Origin: Microvenator marinus
GTDB lineage: Bacteria > Myxococcota_A > Bradymonadia > Bradymonadales > Bradymonadaceae
DNA length: 64,000 nt
Assembly (NCBI RefSeq): GCF_007993755.1
Contig: NZ_CP042467.1
Span: forward strand, 2,938,001 to 3,002,000
Direction: 5' to 3'
Below are positions 26,017-34,126 of the stretch, piece after piece (the stretch's first letter is position 1; each line of letters opens with the position of its first letter). Both the position numbers and the translations under genes were made by a program. The notes beneath the pieces are model-generated. The model had not been told where the DNA came from. It was given only the letters and a program-made list of their open reading frames with translations, and did not search any database.

Positions 26017-26955
26017 ATGAGTGTTGCTACCCCTACTTTGAAGCGTCCAGATGCGCTTCACACCCTTCACGACCATGAGGTCACCGAAGGGCTCTCGATC
26101 GTTATCCCCGCCTATAATGAGGAGAACGGAATCGCCCCGACGCTGAGCGAACTCAAGGAAGAGTTGCTCAAACTCGAGCTCGATATTCCGCTCGAGGTCG
26201 TGATCGTTAACGACGGTTCTACAGATAAAACGGCTGAGGCCATCGAGCCTTATCTGGATGACGTCCTTAGGCTGGTGAACCATCCCAGAAATAGAGGATA
26301 TGGGGCAGCGCTCAAGACTGGAATTGAGAATGCGCGCTATACTTGGATTTTGATCACGGATGCGGATGGGACCTATCCAAACGTGCATATCCCCGAGGTC
26401 CTCGAAGACCGCGATAGTTTCGACATGATCGTTGGCGCGCGTATCGGTGAGAAGACGCATATCCCGCTTATCAGGAGGCCGCCGAAATGGGCCCTTCGTA
26501 AGCTCGCTGAGATTCTAAGCCAGCAGACCATCCCTGACCTCAATAGCGGTTTCAGGCTGATGCGGCGCGACGTTGTGCGCGAGTTTTACAATATTCTCCC
26601 AAACGGGTTTTCGTTCACCACGACCATTACGCTCGCCATGTTCTCGGCGGGATTTCGGGTCAAGTACACGCCCATCAACTACAATAAGCGTGAGGGTAAA
26701 TCGAAGATCCGACCGATTTACGACACCCTGAATTTCACGAAGTTGATCATCCGAACGATCATGTATTTCGACCCCTTGCGCATATTCTTGCCATTGTCGG
26801 TCGCTTTCGTGGGGCTTTCGATATTGGTGGGATTGGGCACGTATCTGTGGCTCGGGCAGCTTTGGGATACGACGACCGTGCTCCTTTTTGTGACCGGTGT
26901 GCAAATCCTGATTACAGGCATGCTGGCTGATATGCTGAACCGTCGCCTTCCGTAA
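26017..26955 (+). CDS. Family 2 glycosyltransferase (DPM1/dolichol-phosphate-mannose-synthase-like)
   Basis: A 312-residue enzyme from ATG 26017 (AGGA upstream). GT-A fold: SIVIPAYNEENGI nucleotide-binding start, VVIVNDGSTDKT, NRGYGAALKTGI, metal motif DADGTYP, and the acceptor loop DLNSGFRLMRR. Two C-terminal TM helices (about 250-272 and 280-303) anchor it. This is the DPM1/GtrB-type layout that moves a sugar from a nucleotide donor to polyprenyl phosphate. No adjacent flippase or partner glycosyltransferase is present. It stops two bases before the converging gene. Confidence 0.9.
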   Translation: MSVATPTLKRPDALHTLHDHEVTEGLSIVIPAYNEENGIAPTLSELKEELLKLELDIPLEVVIVNDGSTDKTAEAIEPYLDDVLRLVNHPRNRGYGAALKTGIENARYTWILITDADGTYPNVHIPEVLEDRDSFDMIVGARIGEKTHIPLIRRPPKWALRKLAEILSQQTIPDLNSGFRLMRRDVVREFYNILPNGFSFTTTITLAMFSAGFRVKYTPINYNKREGKSKIRPIYDTLNFTKLIIRTIMYFDPLRIFLPLSVAFVGLSILVGLGTYLWLGQLWDTTTVLLFVTGVQILITGMLADMLNRRLP

Positions 26956-26957
26956 GG

Positions 26958-27536
26958 TCAGGCTTGGCCGGGCTCGTTGACCCAGAAACCCGCGCGCATC
27001 ATGGACTGGTCGTCGAGCTCGCCGCTCGCCCATTTGTCTACGAGGCTGTCTGAGCGTTTTCCTATGCCTACGAGGCGGAGCGCCGAGACCACGTCGTCGA
27101 ACTTCTGGTAGAGCTCATCGTAGACCACTTTGAAGACGCTTCCCGGCTCTCTAAAGCTGATCATCTCACTCAGGGAGCGGTACGCGGTGCGCCCAACCTC
27201 GGAGTAGTAGCGAGTTCCGACAGCGGAGCGCGAGAGTTTCTGCTCAAAGAACCCGCAGCTGTAGAGGCTTGTGTCTCCGAGTCGCCTGTAGACCTCGATT
27301 CGTCGGGCGCCTTCGGCGTTCATGGCTTCTTCGAGGAGTTTTGCCGCCGGGCGGTCAAATCCAACTTCGTCGATATGGTCCTCGCTCAGGCGTACGAAGC
27401 CATCGAGCAGGTTCACGATATAGTGTTCTGTTTCCTGGGTGGTTTCGCATCCGGTGATGCGCAGTGCTTGCGAGACTTCTTCGTAGAAGAACGCAAAGAG
27501 GCTCGGTACGGCTTGAATTCCTTCAGAGTTGGACAT
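26958..27536 (-). CDS. Hypothetical soluble protein of myxobacterial type
   Basis: A 192-residue, mostly helical protein with no signal peptide. The core YRRLGDTSLYSCGFFEQKLSRS and YYSEVGRTAYRSLSEM recur, in my memory, in proteins of unknown function in myxobacteria-like genomes, but I cannot name a domain. The start ATG is followed directly by a plausible reading frame and is preceded by AAGGAGG (reverse strand, about 27541). Not in an operon with the converging glycosyltransferase. Confidence 0.7.
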   Translation of the reverse strand: MSNSEGIQAVPSLFAFFYEEVSQALRITGCETTQETEHYIVNLLDGFVRLSEDHIDEVGFDRPAAKLLEEAMNAEGARRIEVYRRLGDTSLYSCGFFEQKLSRSAVGTRYYSEVGRTAYRSLSEMISFREPGSVFKVVYDELYQKFDDVVSALRLVGIGKRSDSLVDKWASGELDDQSMMRAGFWVNEPGQA

Positions 27537-27611
27537 TTCTCCTCCTTTAAGAAGACCGTCAACTTGACCTTAAGAATAGCAAATTACCAAGTCTGGTCCA
27601 ATAAGTCGGCA

Positions 27612-29456
27612 CTAGGGCGTCCACGGGACGCGTGCAGCCGGGAAATTGAAGTAGAACCACCATCCAACTTGTCCACCTGGCCCAACGTCTTTGTCACTAT
27701 GAGAGGCGCAGTTGCCGGTACCACCGGGAAGGAGACTGGAGAGTGGCTCCCCGCCTACCACGTCTATTGTAGCCGGAATGATGACGCTGTTGGCATCGGC
27801 CTCCGAGAGGAATCCACGCAGGAGCCCATTGGTCATGTTGTTCGCTGGATTGCCCGAATAGGTGGCCGCGACCCTGACGTCTTGGAGCGGAATCACGATG
27901 CCCGAAACCGTGACGTTGAGTGTAACGGAGTCGCTTGAGAAACATGGCCCAGAAGCCGACGTGATGGCGGGAGAATATGGGCGTGTTGTGTTTGGCAGGG
28001 GCGCCAAGCAGGTGGTGTTGGCGTTGGCGTACGTCCCAACTTGCGCCACGCCTCCGGAGGTGGGCGAGCATTGGGTAGACGATAGCGGTGCCGCGCAGTC
28101 GGCCTCAAAGACCGTTATCTGGCCGTTGGCGCCGTTTACTTGAGAGAAGGGAACAAACTCGAGAACGAAGCTTAAGTCGAGGAAACCATCGTCGTCACTT
28201 GTATCGGCACAGTCTCCGTCGCAAACGATCGTATCCTCCAGCAATTGGTTGATGGACGGTGCCAAATTGAACGGCACGGAGTCTGTGATGTCAGAGCAGC
28301 CAAGGAACGGGAGGTTCGCGTAGATGTGGGGGTCTCGAATATTCAAGTCATTCAGCCTGAAAGCCACCGATGCGCTCGTGCACGAGGTACTGCAAGTTGG
28401 GGAACCGTTGGGGCCGGCATCACAGTCCTCTCCTGGCTCTACGATGCCATTTCCGCACGTGGACGAGCAGTCCCCGTCCGTGTTGGCATTGCATCCGGCC
28501 GGACAACAGCCGTCGGTGGTGTTTGCTACGCAGCCTAGCGGAGTATCCTGACAGACCACGTTACATTGGGCAGGCGACCCGGTGAGCGTGTTGTTGGTGC
28601 ATACGTCACCATCATCGCAGTTGGTCGGGCAGTTTCCGTCGCAGGTTTCGTTCGCATCAACCACCATGTCTCCGCAAGTCGCCGAGCAATCGTTGTCCGT
28701 AGTTTGGTCGCACCCCATAGGACAACAACCGTCGTCATCCACGCAAGAGGTGATGGGAGTGTTCGAGCATGTCAAATCACAGGTGGCGGCAGAACCCGTG
28801 GCGAGGTCGGCGGTACAAGCGTTTCCATCATCGCAGCTTGGGCAGTTTTGGTCGCAGGTTTCTCCCGGTTCCACGACACCATTATCGCAAACGGAAGCAC
28901 AATCGTTGTCATTGTTGGCGTTACATCCAGGAGCACAGCAGCCATCGTCATCAGCACAGGCCGTTATTGCGTCAAAGACACATTCGGCGGAGCAATCGCT
29001 TCCCTGCAGCACATTTGTAGTACACGCATCAGCATCATCGCACGCGCTCGGGCACGCGCCGGGCCCCTCGGTGATTCCGGTGTCACACGTTTCGCCATCA
29101 TCAAGGGCGCCATTGCCACAGAGGAACATGCAGTCCACACAGTCCTCGGATTCATCGTCGCAATCCTCACCTTCTTCAACCACGCCATTTCCGCAAACTG
29201 CTGTGACCATATCCGGCTCGGAGTCGGGCTCCATATCGGTCTGCGCATCGGGCTCCATATCGGGCTCCTCCATATCGGGCTCAGCCTGATCGGGCGCGCT
29301 CATATCGGTCTGCCCACCTTCATCAGCGCCCACATCTTGAGCCTGGTCGGGCTCCTGATTCATGTCTGCGGATGGAAAAACCGAACCTGCTTCGTCCGCA
29401 CAAGCTGTCCAAAACAGGAGAGCGAGTAGCGGCGATACCTTAAGAAGTCGCTGCAT
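27612..29456 (-). CDS. Cys-rich lipoprotein with three to four CGNG repeat units
   Basis: A 614-residue lipoprotein (LLALLFWTACADE lipobox; GAGG before ATG). A long acidic Glu/Pro/Asp/Met linker (residues 30-85, units EPDM/EPDAQTDM) is followed by repeated ~70-residue units: CGNGVVEEGEDCD, CGNGALDDGETCD, CDNGVVEPGETCD, CGDMVVDANETCD and CGNGIVEPGEDCD, with DDGCCPxGCxxxxDNDCS between. These are DUF4215-type repeats, as in the 24550 gene. From about residue 375 comes a secreted beta-rich domain (SVAFRLNDLNIRDPHIY onward, with GQITVFEADCA), not recognised. Ends APW-like with no sorting signal. A surface protein. Confidence 0.8.
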   Translation of the reverse strand: MQRLLKVSPLLALLFWTACADEAGSVFPSADMNQEPDQAQDVGADEGGQTDMSAPDQAEPDMEEPDMEPDAQTDMEPDSEPDMVTAVCGNGVVEEGEDCDDESEDCVDCMFLCGNGALDDGETCDTGITEGPGACPSACDDADACTTNVLQGSDCSAECVFDAITACADDDGCCAPGCNANNDNDCASVCDNGVVEPGETCDQNCPSCDDGNACTADLATGSAATCDLTCSNTPITSCVDDDGCCPMGCDQTTDNDCSATCGDMVVDANETCDGNCPTNCDDGDVCTNNTLTGSPAQCNVVCQDTPLGCVANTTDGCCPAGCNANTDGDCSSTCGNGIVEPGEDCDAGPNGSPTCSTSCTSASVAFRLNDLNIRDPHIYANLPFLGCSDITDSVPFNLAPSINQLLEDTIVCDGDCADTSDDDGFLDLSFVLEFVPFSQVNGANGQITVFEADCAAPLSSTQCSPTSGGVAQVGTYANANTTCLAPLPNTTRPYSPAITSASGPCFSSDSVTLNVTVSGIVIPLQDVRVAATYSGNPANNMTNGLLRGFLSEADANSVIIPATIDVVGGEPLSSLLPGGTGNCASHSDKDVGPGGQVGWWFYFNFPAARVPWTP

Positions 29457-29565
29457 AATAACCTCAAATGAATTTGTCTTAAGTTTAGTTTAGCGTGTTT
29501 CGGTTGCTCCTCCTAGCCACAGATTCCACGTGGACATTTGTTCGGAGTCAGCCCATCATCAGGGC

Positions 29566-30981
29566 ATGCGATGGTTAATCTTTCTGATCATTTTTGCGTT
29601 TCAGGGCGTAAGCTTTGCCGAGACTCCGAGCTGGAGTTTTGAGAACTCCGCTCTCAAGAAATCGGGCGTAGAGACTGAGACTTGGACGTTTCCATCACCT
29701 ATTTTGGACGTCCGTCATGCCAACGATGGGACCGAAGTTCAGCTTGGTGTGGGGCTCTTTGGAGACCCTGGGCCTTGGGTGAAGGTTGGTGCTCCACACG
29801 TAGGAAGAGGTGCGTGGGAGAGTGCTGTCTATCCTCTTGAGAGCGAGACCACATATCGCTGGTTCGATGACTACAAGCTGGTTGGAAGATACGCGTTGAA
29901 AGGGGACCCTCGAATTGACGAGACCGTTGAACGCGCGCTGAGTCGTCTCGAAGCGGAAGGGCTAAAGGCGGAGCAACTCGAAGGCATCCTTGTCTCCGGT
30001 TTTGTTCGAGAGCTGGCGAAGGCTATCCGAATCGCGCACGAGAATGACGACGGTGCTGAGGTTGACCGCCTAGCGGACATCCTGTGGAAGCTCGCACCAA
30101 ACGGGATGGGGCACAAAGCGGATTACCAGAGGCTCTCGAACTGGCTTGAAGAGAAGGGCGAACATGAACTGGCAACGAAATGGGCAACCCGGGCGGATAA
30201 GCACGCGAATGTAGCTTCTTACAATGGCCTAAAGATCGACGTCTCCCTAATGCTCTGGATCGCAATCCTATGGGGAATCGTCCTGAGCGGATTTGCATTC
30301 GGGGCGAGTGGTCGACCCTACAAGAAGTCGTACGGTGTTGTGTTAATCCTCTTGTCCATTGCGGCTCTCGGAGCACGGGCTCAGTTCGAAAAATCAGCGA
30401 TAGAGGGGAGTAAACGCCAATCGATACCGGCCGAAGTCTTAGCTGGTGCCTTGGGTTCAACAGAGGGTCTTAAGTGGCTTGAGGAACTCGAACCGTCCGC
30501 AGAGCGAGATGCCCTCGCTGCCAAGGCTGAAGCCGAGCTCGATGCCGTGATGGAGGGAGAGAGTGAGTTGCCGCCAGCCGTCTCGCCCGCGGAGCTCGAA
30601 GCCCTGGTCCAGAGCTACAGCAACTACCGGATACACCCACAATCTTATCTTCCCGGAGTGGGTCTCCTTTTACACTTGCTGCTCTTTCTCTTCGGCAGGT
30701 TCTTATATGGGCGAGGACTTGGAAAATGGTTGAGATATTTTCCAGGCGCCACCGCGGGGATTGCGGCGCCTATTTTGGTGACCCTTTACGCGGCTGCGTT
30801 CTACTGGTCTCTGAGAGGTTCCACTTTCCAGAGCATGTTCATGGACCGCTCCCCTGTCTTTGAACACGCCAAGCCGTCTATCTTGGTACCCACGATTATC
30901 TTGTTCACTTTGGCGATTGGGGTTCATGTGGCCTCCATCGCGACGACTAGGTTGAAAACTCAAGAGGCAGAGCCCACGTAG
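29566..30981 (+). CDS. Membrane protein with signal peptide and ~5 TM segments, unknown
   Basis: A 471-residue protein. ATG 29566 opens a cleavable signal (FLIIFAFQGVSFA). A soluble part of ~200 residues (Trp-rich start, then helical) follows. Then come TM segments near VSLMLWIAILWGIVLSGF, VVLILLSIAALGARA, LPGVGLLLHLLLFLFGRFL, PGATAGIAAPILVTLYAAAFYW and PTIILFTLAIGVHVASIA. No family recognised. The next gene starts 35 bases downstream on the same strand. Divergent from the Cys-rich lipoprotein at 27612. Confidence 0.65.
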   Translation: MRWLIFLIIFAFQGVSFAETPSWSFENSALKKSGVETETWTFPSPILDVRHANDGTEVQLGVGLFGDPGPWVKVGAPHVGRGAWESAVYPLESETTYRWFDDYKLVGRYALKGDPRIDETVERALSRLEAEGLKAEQLEGILVSGFVRELAKAIRIAHENDDGAEVDRLADILWKLAPNGMGHKADYQRLSNWLEEKGEHELATKWATRADKHANVASYNGLKIDVSLMLWIAILWGIVLSGFAFGASGRPYKKSYGVVLILLSIAALGARAQFEKSAIEGSKRQSIPAEVLAGALGSTEGLKWLEELEPSAERDALAAKAEAELDAVMEGESELPPAVSPAELEALVQSYSNYRIHPQSYLPGVGLLLHLLLFLFGRFLYGRGLGKWLRYFPGATAGIAAPILVTLYAAAFYWSLRGSTFQSMFMDRSPVFEHAKPSILVPTIILFTLAIGVHVASIATTRLKTQEAEPT

Positions 30982-31016
30982 ACAGGCGGCAGAGACGCGG
31001 GTAGAGTTCCGGCCTT

Positions 31017-31739
31017 ATGTTTAGCCTGATACAGAAGTTTTTTGAGGCCATTTTTGGGATCTTCCGGCGACCGGGAGATTCTCGCATCATGCCGCCAATT
31101 CCGCTCGCCTTGAGCCATGAGAGCTTTGAGATTCGTGTGGAAACCTCACACGTGGTCAAGACCTCGGCGAATTCATGGCATATGGTGGCAGCCGCTAAAA
31201 ATATCGGGCAAGGCGCGTGGCAAGATTTGATGCTCGAAGCCGAGTTCCTAGACGGCGAAACTTCACTCAGCGTGGAGCGAGAAGAGTTACAGCGCGGCCA
31301 AGCGCCGCTCCTTCAAGGCGATACTCTGCCAATTGATATCCGAATGCCCTGCCCCGAGGGGGCAACCAAGGTGCGTGCCACTTTAAAGGGCGATAGTGGG
31401 CCAGCGGACCCGCCTCAGACCAAGCCAGTGCTCACGCACGAACGCGTCAGGATCAGCGAGCGACAACACGAAGTCCGTTGGTTCGGAGACGGCCAGAATG
31501 GGTTTGCACACCTGACTCTGGAAGTTGAAAATACCGGCCGCGCCCTTGGACTACTCAAGCTGCGCGTGAGTTCGACGCGTAAGGATGGTAGTGTCATTGA
31601 TGAACGCACAGCCCTTCCGACGTATCAGGGCGCACCCGCGTTGCTCAAGGGCGAGCGGCGTTTGGTGCATGTGATTACTCGCGTGCCCAAGGAATATGGG
31701 ACGTACACAGTGGTAGTTGAGGAGATAGAGCATTCATGA
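31017..31739 (+). CDS. Hypothetical protein upstream of CDP-alcohol transferase
   Basis: A 240-residue protein, probably cytoplasmic, with an amphipathic N-terminus (MFSLIQKFFEAIFGIF) that may touch the membrane. The rest looks like two beta-sandwich-like halves: about 30-130 (SFEIRVETSHVV, LEAEFLDGETSLSVER) and 140-235 (HLTLEVENTGRALGLLKLRV). No signal peptide or Cys-rich repeats. Its stop overlaps the next start by four bases (ATGA), so it is co-translated with the CDP-alcohol phosphatidyltransferase. Family unknown. Confidence 0.65.
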   Translation: MFSLIQKFFEAIFGIFRRPGDSRIMPPIPLALSHESFEIRVETSHVVKTSANSWHMVAAAKNIGQGAWQDLMLEAEFLDGETSLSVEREELQRGQAPLLQGDTLPIDIRMPCPEGATKVRATLKGDSGPADPPQTKPVLTHERVRISERQHEVRWFGDGQNGFAHLTLEVENTGRALGLLKLRVSSTRKDGSVIDERTALPTYQGAPALLKGERRLVHVITRVPKEYGTYTVVVEEIEHS

Positions 31740-32353
31740 AGAAACAACATTTCTCCATGCTCAGGGAGTTTGCGCTTGCCGACGTTCTGACCTTGTTGAA
31801 CGCGGCGTGTGGCACGGTCTCGATCTTCCTCTGCTTGAACTACCTCGAGGAGCGAGACCCCAAATGGCTTTGGATGGCGTTCGTGCTCCTTCCGACGGCC
31901 CTTGTTTGCGACGCGTTGGACGGTTGGGTGGCGCGCAAGCGGCAAAAGTGGTCTCGAATCGGCGCCGATTTAGACAGCCTTTCGGACGTGGTCTCGTTCG
32001 GCGTGGCGCCGGCAGTGCTCGGGTTTACGCTGGGTATGCGCGGCTTTTGGGACGTCGTCGTGCTAGTGTTCTTTGTGTGTTGCGGCATCTCACGCCTCGC
32101 CCGATTCAACGTCACGGCTGTAGAGATGGCGGACGATTCAGGCAAAGTCACGCATTTTGAAGGTACCCCGATTCCCACCTCGTTGGTCTTAGTGATCGTG
32201 CTCGGAATCTGGTTTTTTGGCGCCACACCTGGCACCGAGCTCTGGGGCGGCGAGTATACCTTTCTCGGCCTCGAGTTCCATCCGTTGGTCTTGATGTACG
32301 CAGCCAGCGGCTCGGCCATGATCAGCTCCACGTTGAGGATCCCGAAACCCTGA
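31736..32353 (+). CDS. CDP-alcohol phosphatidyltransferase, PssA-like paralogue
   Basis: A 205-residue integral membrane enzyme. It has the full catalytic motif DG-x2-AR-x8-G-x3-D-x3-D (DALDGWVARKR ... IGADLDSLSD), followed by VVSFGVAPAV and RLARFNV as in PssA. Compared with pssA at 5360 it is shorter, lacks the FLGLPSP motif form (it has FEGTPIPTS) and lacks the acidic tail. Two PssA-type enzymes in one region suggest different alcohol acceptors or conditions (inference). The gene is co-translated with the upstream 31017 protein and followed after 12 bases by a PfaB-like acyltransferase. Confidence 0.85.
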   Translation: MKKQHFSMLREFALADVLTLLNAACGTVSIFLCLNYLEERDPKWLWMAFVLLPTALVCDALDGWVARKRQKWSRIGADLDSLSDVVSFGVAPAVLGFTLGMRGFWDVVVLVFFVCCGISRLARFNVTAVEMADDSGKVTHFEGTPIPTSLVLVIVLGIWFFGATPGTELWGGEYTFLGLEFHPLVLMYAASGSAMISSTLRIPKP

Positions 32354-32365
32354 CCCGAGGAACGG

Positions 32366-34126
32366 ATGGGCACGTATATCCACAGTGTTTCTCTGATTTG
32401 CGGCGACTTTGAGCAGACTTCAGACGTTTTTGTGGCGTGGCTCACCTCGGCCTTGAAATTCGGGGAAGCGAGCTATGTCCGTGCAGATTTGAGCGCCGAA
32501 GCCGGACGCGATGACGCCCTCAAGAGCGCGCTTTTCGGTGAACTTGGGGCGTGGGACCGCCAATGTGAATGGACAAAGCGCGCGCCAGCAATATCCGAGC
32601 TAGAGCCCGGAGAGCGCCTCGCTGTGTGGGCGCTTTCGGCAACGCAGGATCTCGGGGTGGCCCTCCTTTTTTCAAAAGATCCAGGCCCCGCCGAACTCAT
32701 CGCCAAACCCGATGGAGAGACCGTTGTGTTTCCGGATTTCGAAGACGCGATCTTGCCGGCATTCTCCCTGGCTCTCGCATTCCTTGCAGCAAAGCACGGC
32801 TGGCTTCCCAGCCATTTGCAGCCGATTGAGCTAGGTGGTGAGCCGCGGCGGGTGCGAGCCGGAGACGTGAGTGTGGCAGCCTCGGAAGAACCGGCACCAC
32901 TGAGGTTGACCCGGCCAGAGATCGTAGAGACTTCGGCGGACTCCGTGGAGCGACTTAGCGGTCGAGTGGTCCTGAGGGCGGTTTCGGGGCTCGGTGAGCA
33001 AACGCTGAGGGAGGTGGTTGAGGAGATTCAGAACCACAGGACGTTTTCCGAGCGATTTGTCTATTCGGCCGAGCCTTTAGAAGGGCAAGTTGCGTTCTTG
33101 TATCCCGGCCCCTTCAATCATTATCCCGGGGCGGGGTCTGGGCTTGTGGCCCTTCGAAAACGCGCTCCCGAGCCCGGCGTGGTGCAGCGCACCGCATGGA
33201 TTCAGGCCGAGAATGAGCGAATTCTCAAACGCTGCGGGGTGATTCCGGACGTGTTCATCGGACAGTCGGTTTCCCAGGCTTGGATCGGCAAAGAGCGCGC
33301 GGCGTCAACACTCGCAGCGAGCCCCTTGCTGACTCAGGAGCTTGGCGGGGAATTTACGAGCGTGCGCGAAAGCCTGGCCGCGCGTGGGTTTGTGGACGAA
33401 GCGACGAATAATCTCAAGTGGCAGGCCTGGCTTGTGCTCGGCCCTCTAGACATGATTCGAGAGATCATTCGTCAAGAGCCATTGCTGGAGATCGCTCAAA
33501 TCCATACCGACCATGAGTGTGTGGTGGTGGGGCCGGAGGCATCGTTTGACCGAGCTTTGGTGGAGATTCTGAACTCCGCGCGGATGCACGCCGCTGAACT
33601 CGGATGGTCGAGCGCGTTGCACACATCGCATGCCGAGGGACGTGGATATATGGGATTTGACCTCAGTGAGGTCGACGATATGCGGCCTCGAGTTTTGGAA
33701 GCGTGGGAGTCGGGTGTGCGCCTCTTTGTGGACCTTGGACCGAGGTCCTGGTTCGCAGGTTGGGTAGGTCGTATTCTTGAGGGCAAGCCGCATGTAGCCC
33801 TGAGTATGGACAACCCGATGGCGTGGTCCACCACGAGCGCGCTGAGGGCGTTGATCGGGCTTTCCGCACATGGCGTGCCGGTTGATTTCGACTACGTGTT
33901 GAGCCTTTTCAAGGGCGTGGACAAGCCCTTAGTGGCTCTGCCGCCGCGCAAGGCGGGGCGCACCCAAAACGAACTCGTGTTCGGTATCGCCCACGCCATA
34001 CTTGAGGAGCAATCGGCCGCGACGCGCGTACACCTACAGTACATCGCGGATCAAACCGCGGCCTTTGAGAAGTACTTGGAACTATCGAACCAAGGGCTCA
34101 GAACACCTGAGCGCAAGGGCGTCTAG
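32366..34126 (+). CDS. Orphan PfaB-like polyketide-synthase acyltransferase-domain protein
   Basis: A 586-residue soluble protein. The C-terminal part (about 235-560) reads as a PKS/FAS acyltransferase domain: VAFLYPGPFNHYPGAGSGL (standard FPGQGSQYPGMG), then CGVIPDVFIGQSVSQAW with the nucleophile in GQSVS, SFDRAL, LHTSHAEGRGYMG, and the closing VDLGPRSWFAGWVGRIL. The PGPFNHY start and overall order recall PfaB of polyunsaturated fatty acid synthases. The first ~230 residues may be a remnant ketosynthase-like region, but I see no catalytic Cys. The standard GHSxG ends in Ser rather than Gly, and the active-site His of the SHAFH motif is not obvious, so activity is uncertain. No other pfa genes are in the window. 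The last 45 bases overlap the converging lipoprotein gene. Confidence 0.72.
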   Translation: MGTYIHSVSLICGDFEQTSDVFVAWLTSALKFGEASYVRADLSAEAGRDDALKSALFGELGAWDRQCEWTKRAPAISELEPGERLAVWALSATQDLGVALLFSKDPGPAELIAKPDGETVVFPDFEDAILPAFSLALAFLAAKHGWLPSHLQPIELGGEPRRVRAGDVSVAASEEPAPLRLTRPEIVETSADSVERLSGRVVLRAVSGLGEQTLREVVEEIQNHRTFSERFVYSAEPLEGQVAFLYPGPFNHYPGAGSGLVALRKRAPEPGVVQRTAWIQAENERILKRCGVIPDVFIGQSVSQAWIGKERAASTLAASPLLTQELGGEFTSVRESLAARGFVDEATNNLKWQAWLVLGPLDMIREIIRQEPLLEIAQIHTDHECVVVGPEASFDRALVEILNSARMHAAELGWSSALHTSHAEGRGYMGFDLSEVDDMRPRVLEAWESGVRLFVDLGPRSWFAGWVGRILEGKPHVALSMDNPMAWSTTSALRALIGLSAHGVPVDFDYVLSLFKGVDKPLVALPPRKAGRTQNELVFGIAHAILEEQSAATRVHLQYIADQTAAFEKYLELSNQGLRTPERKGV

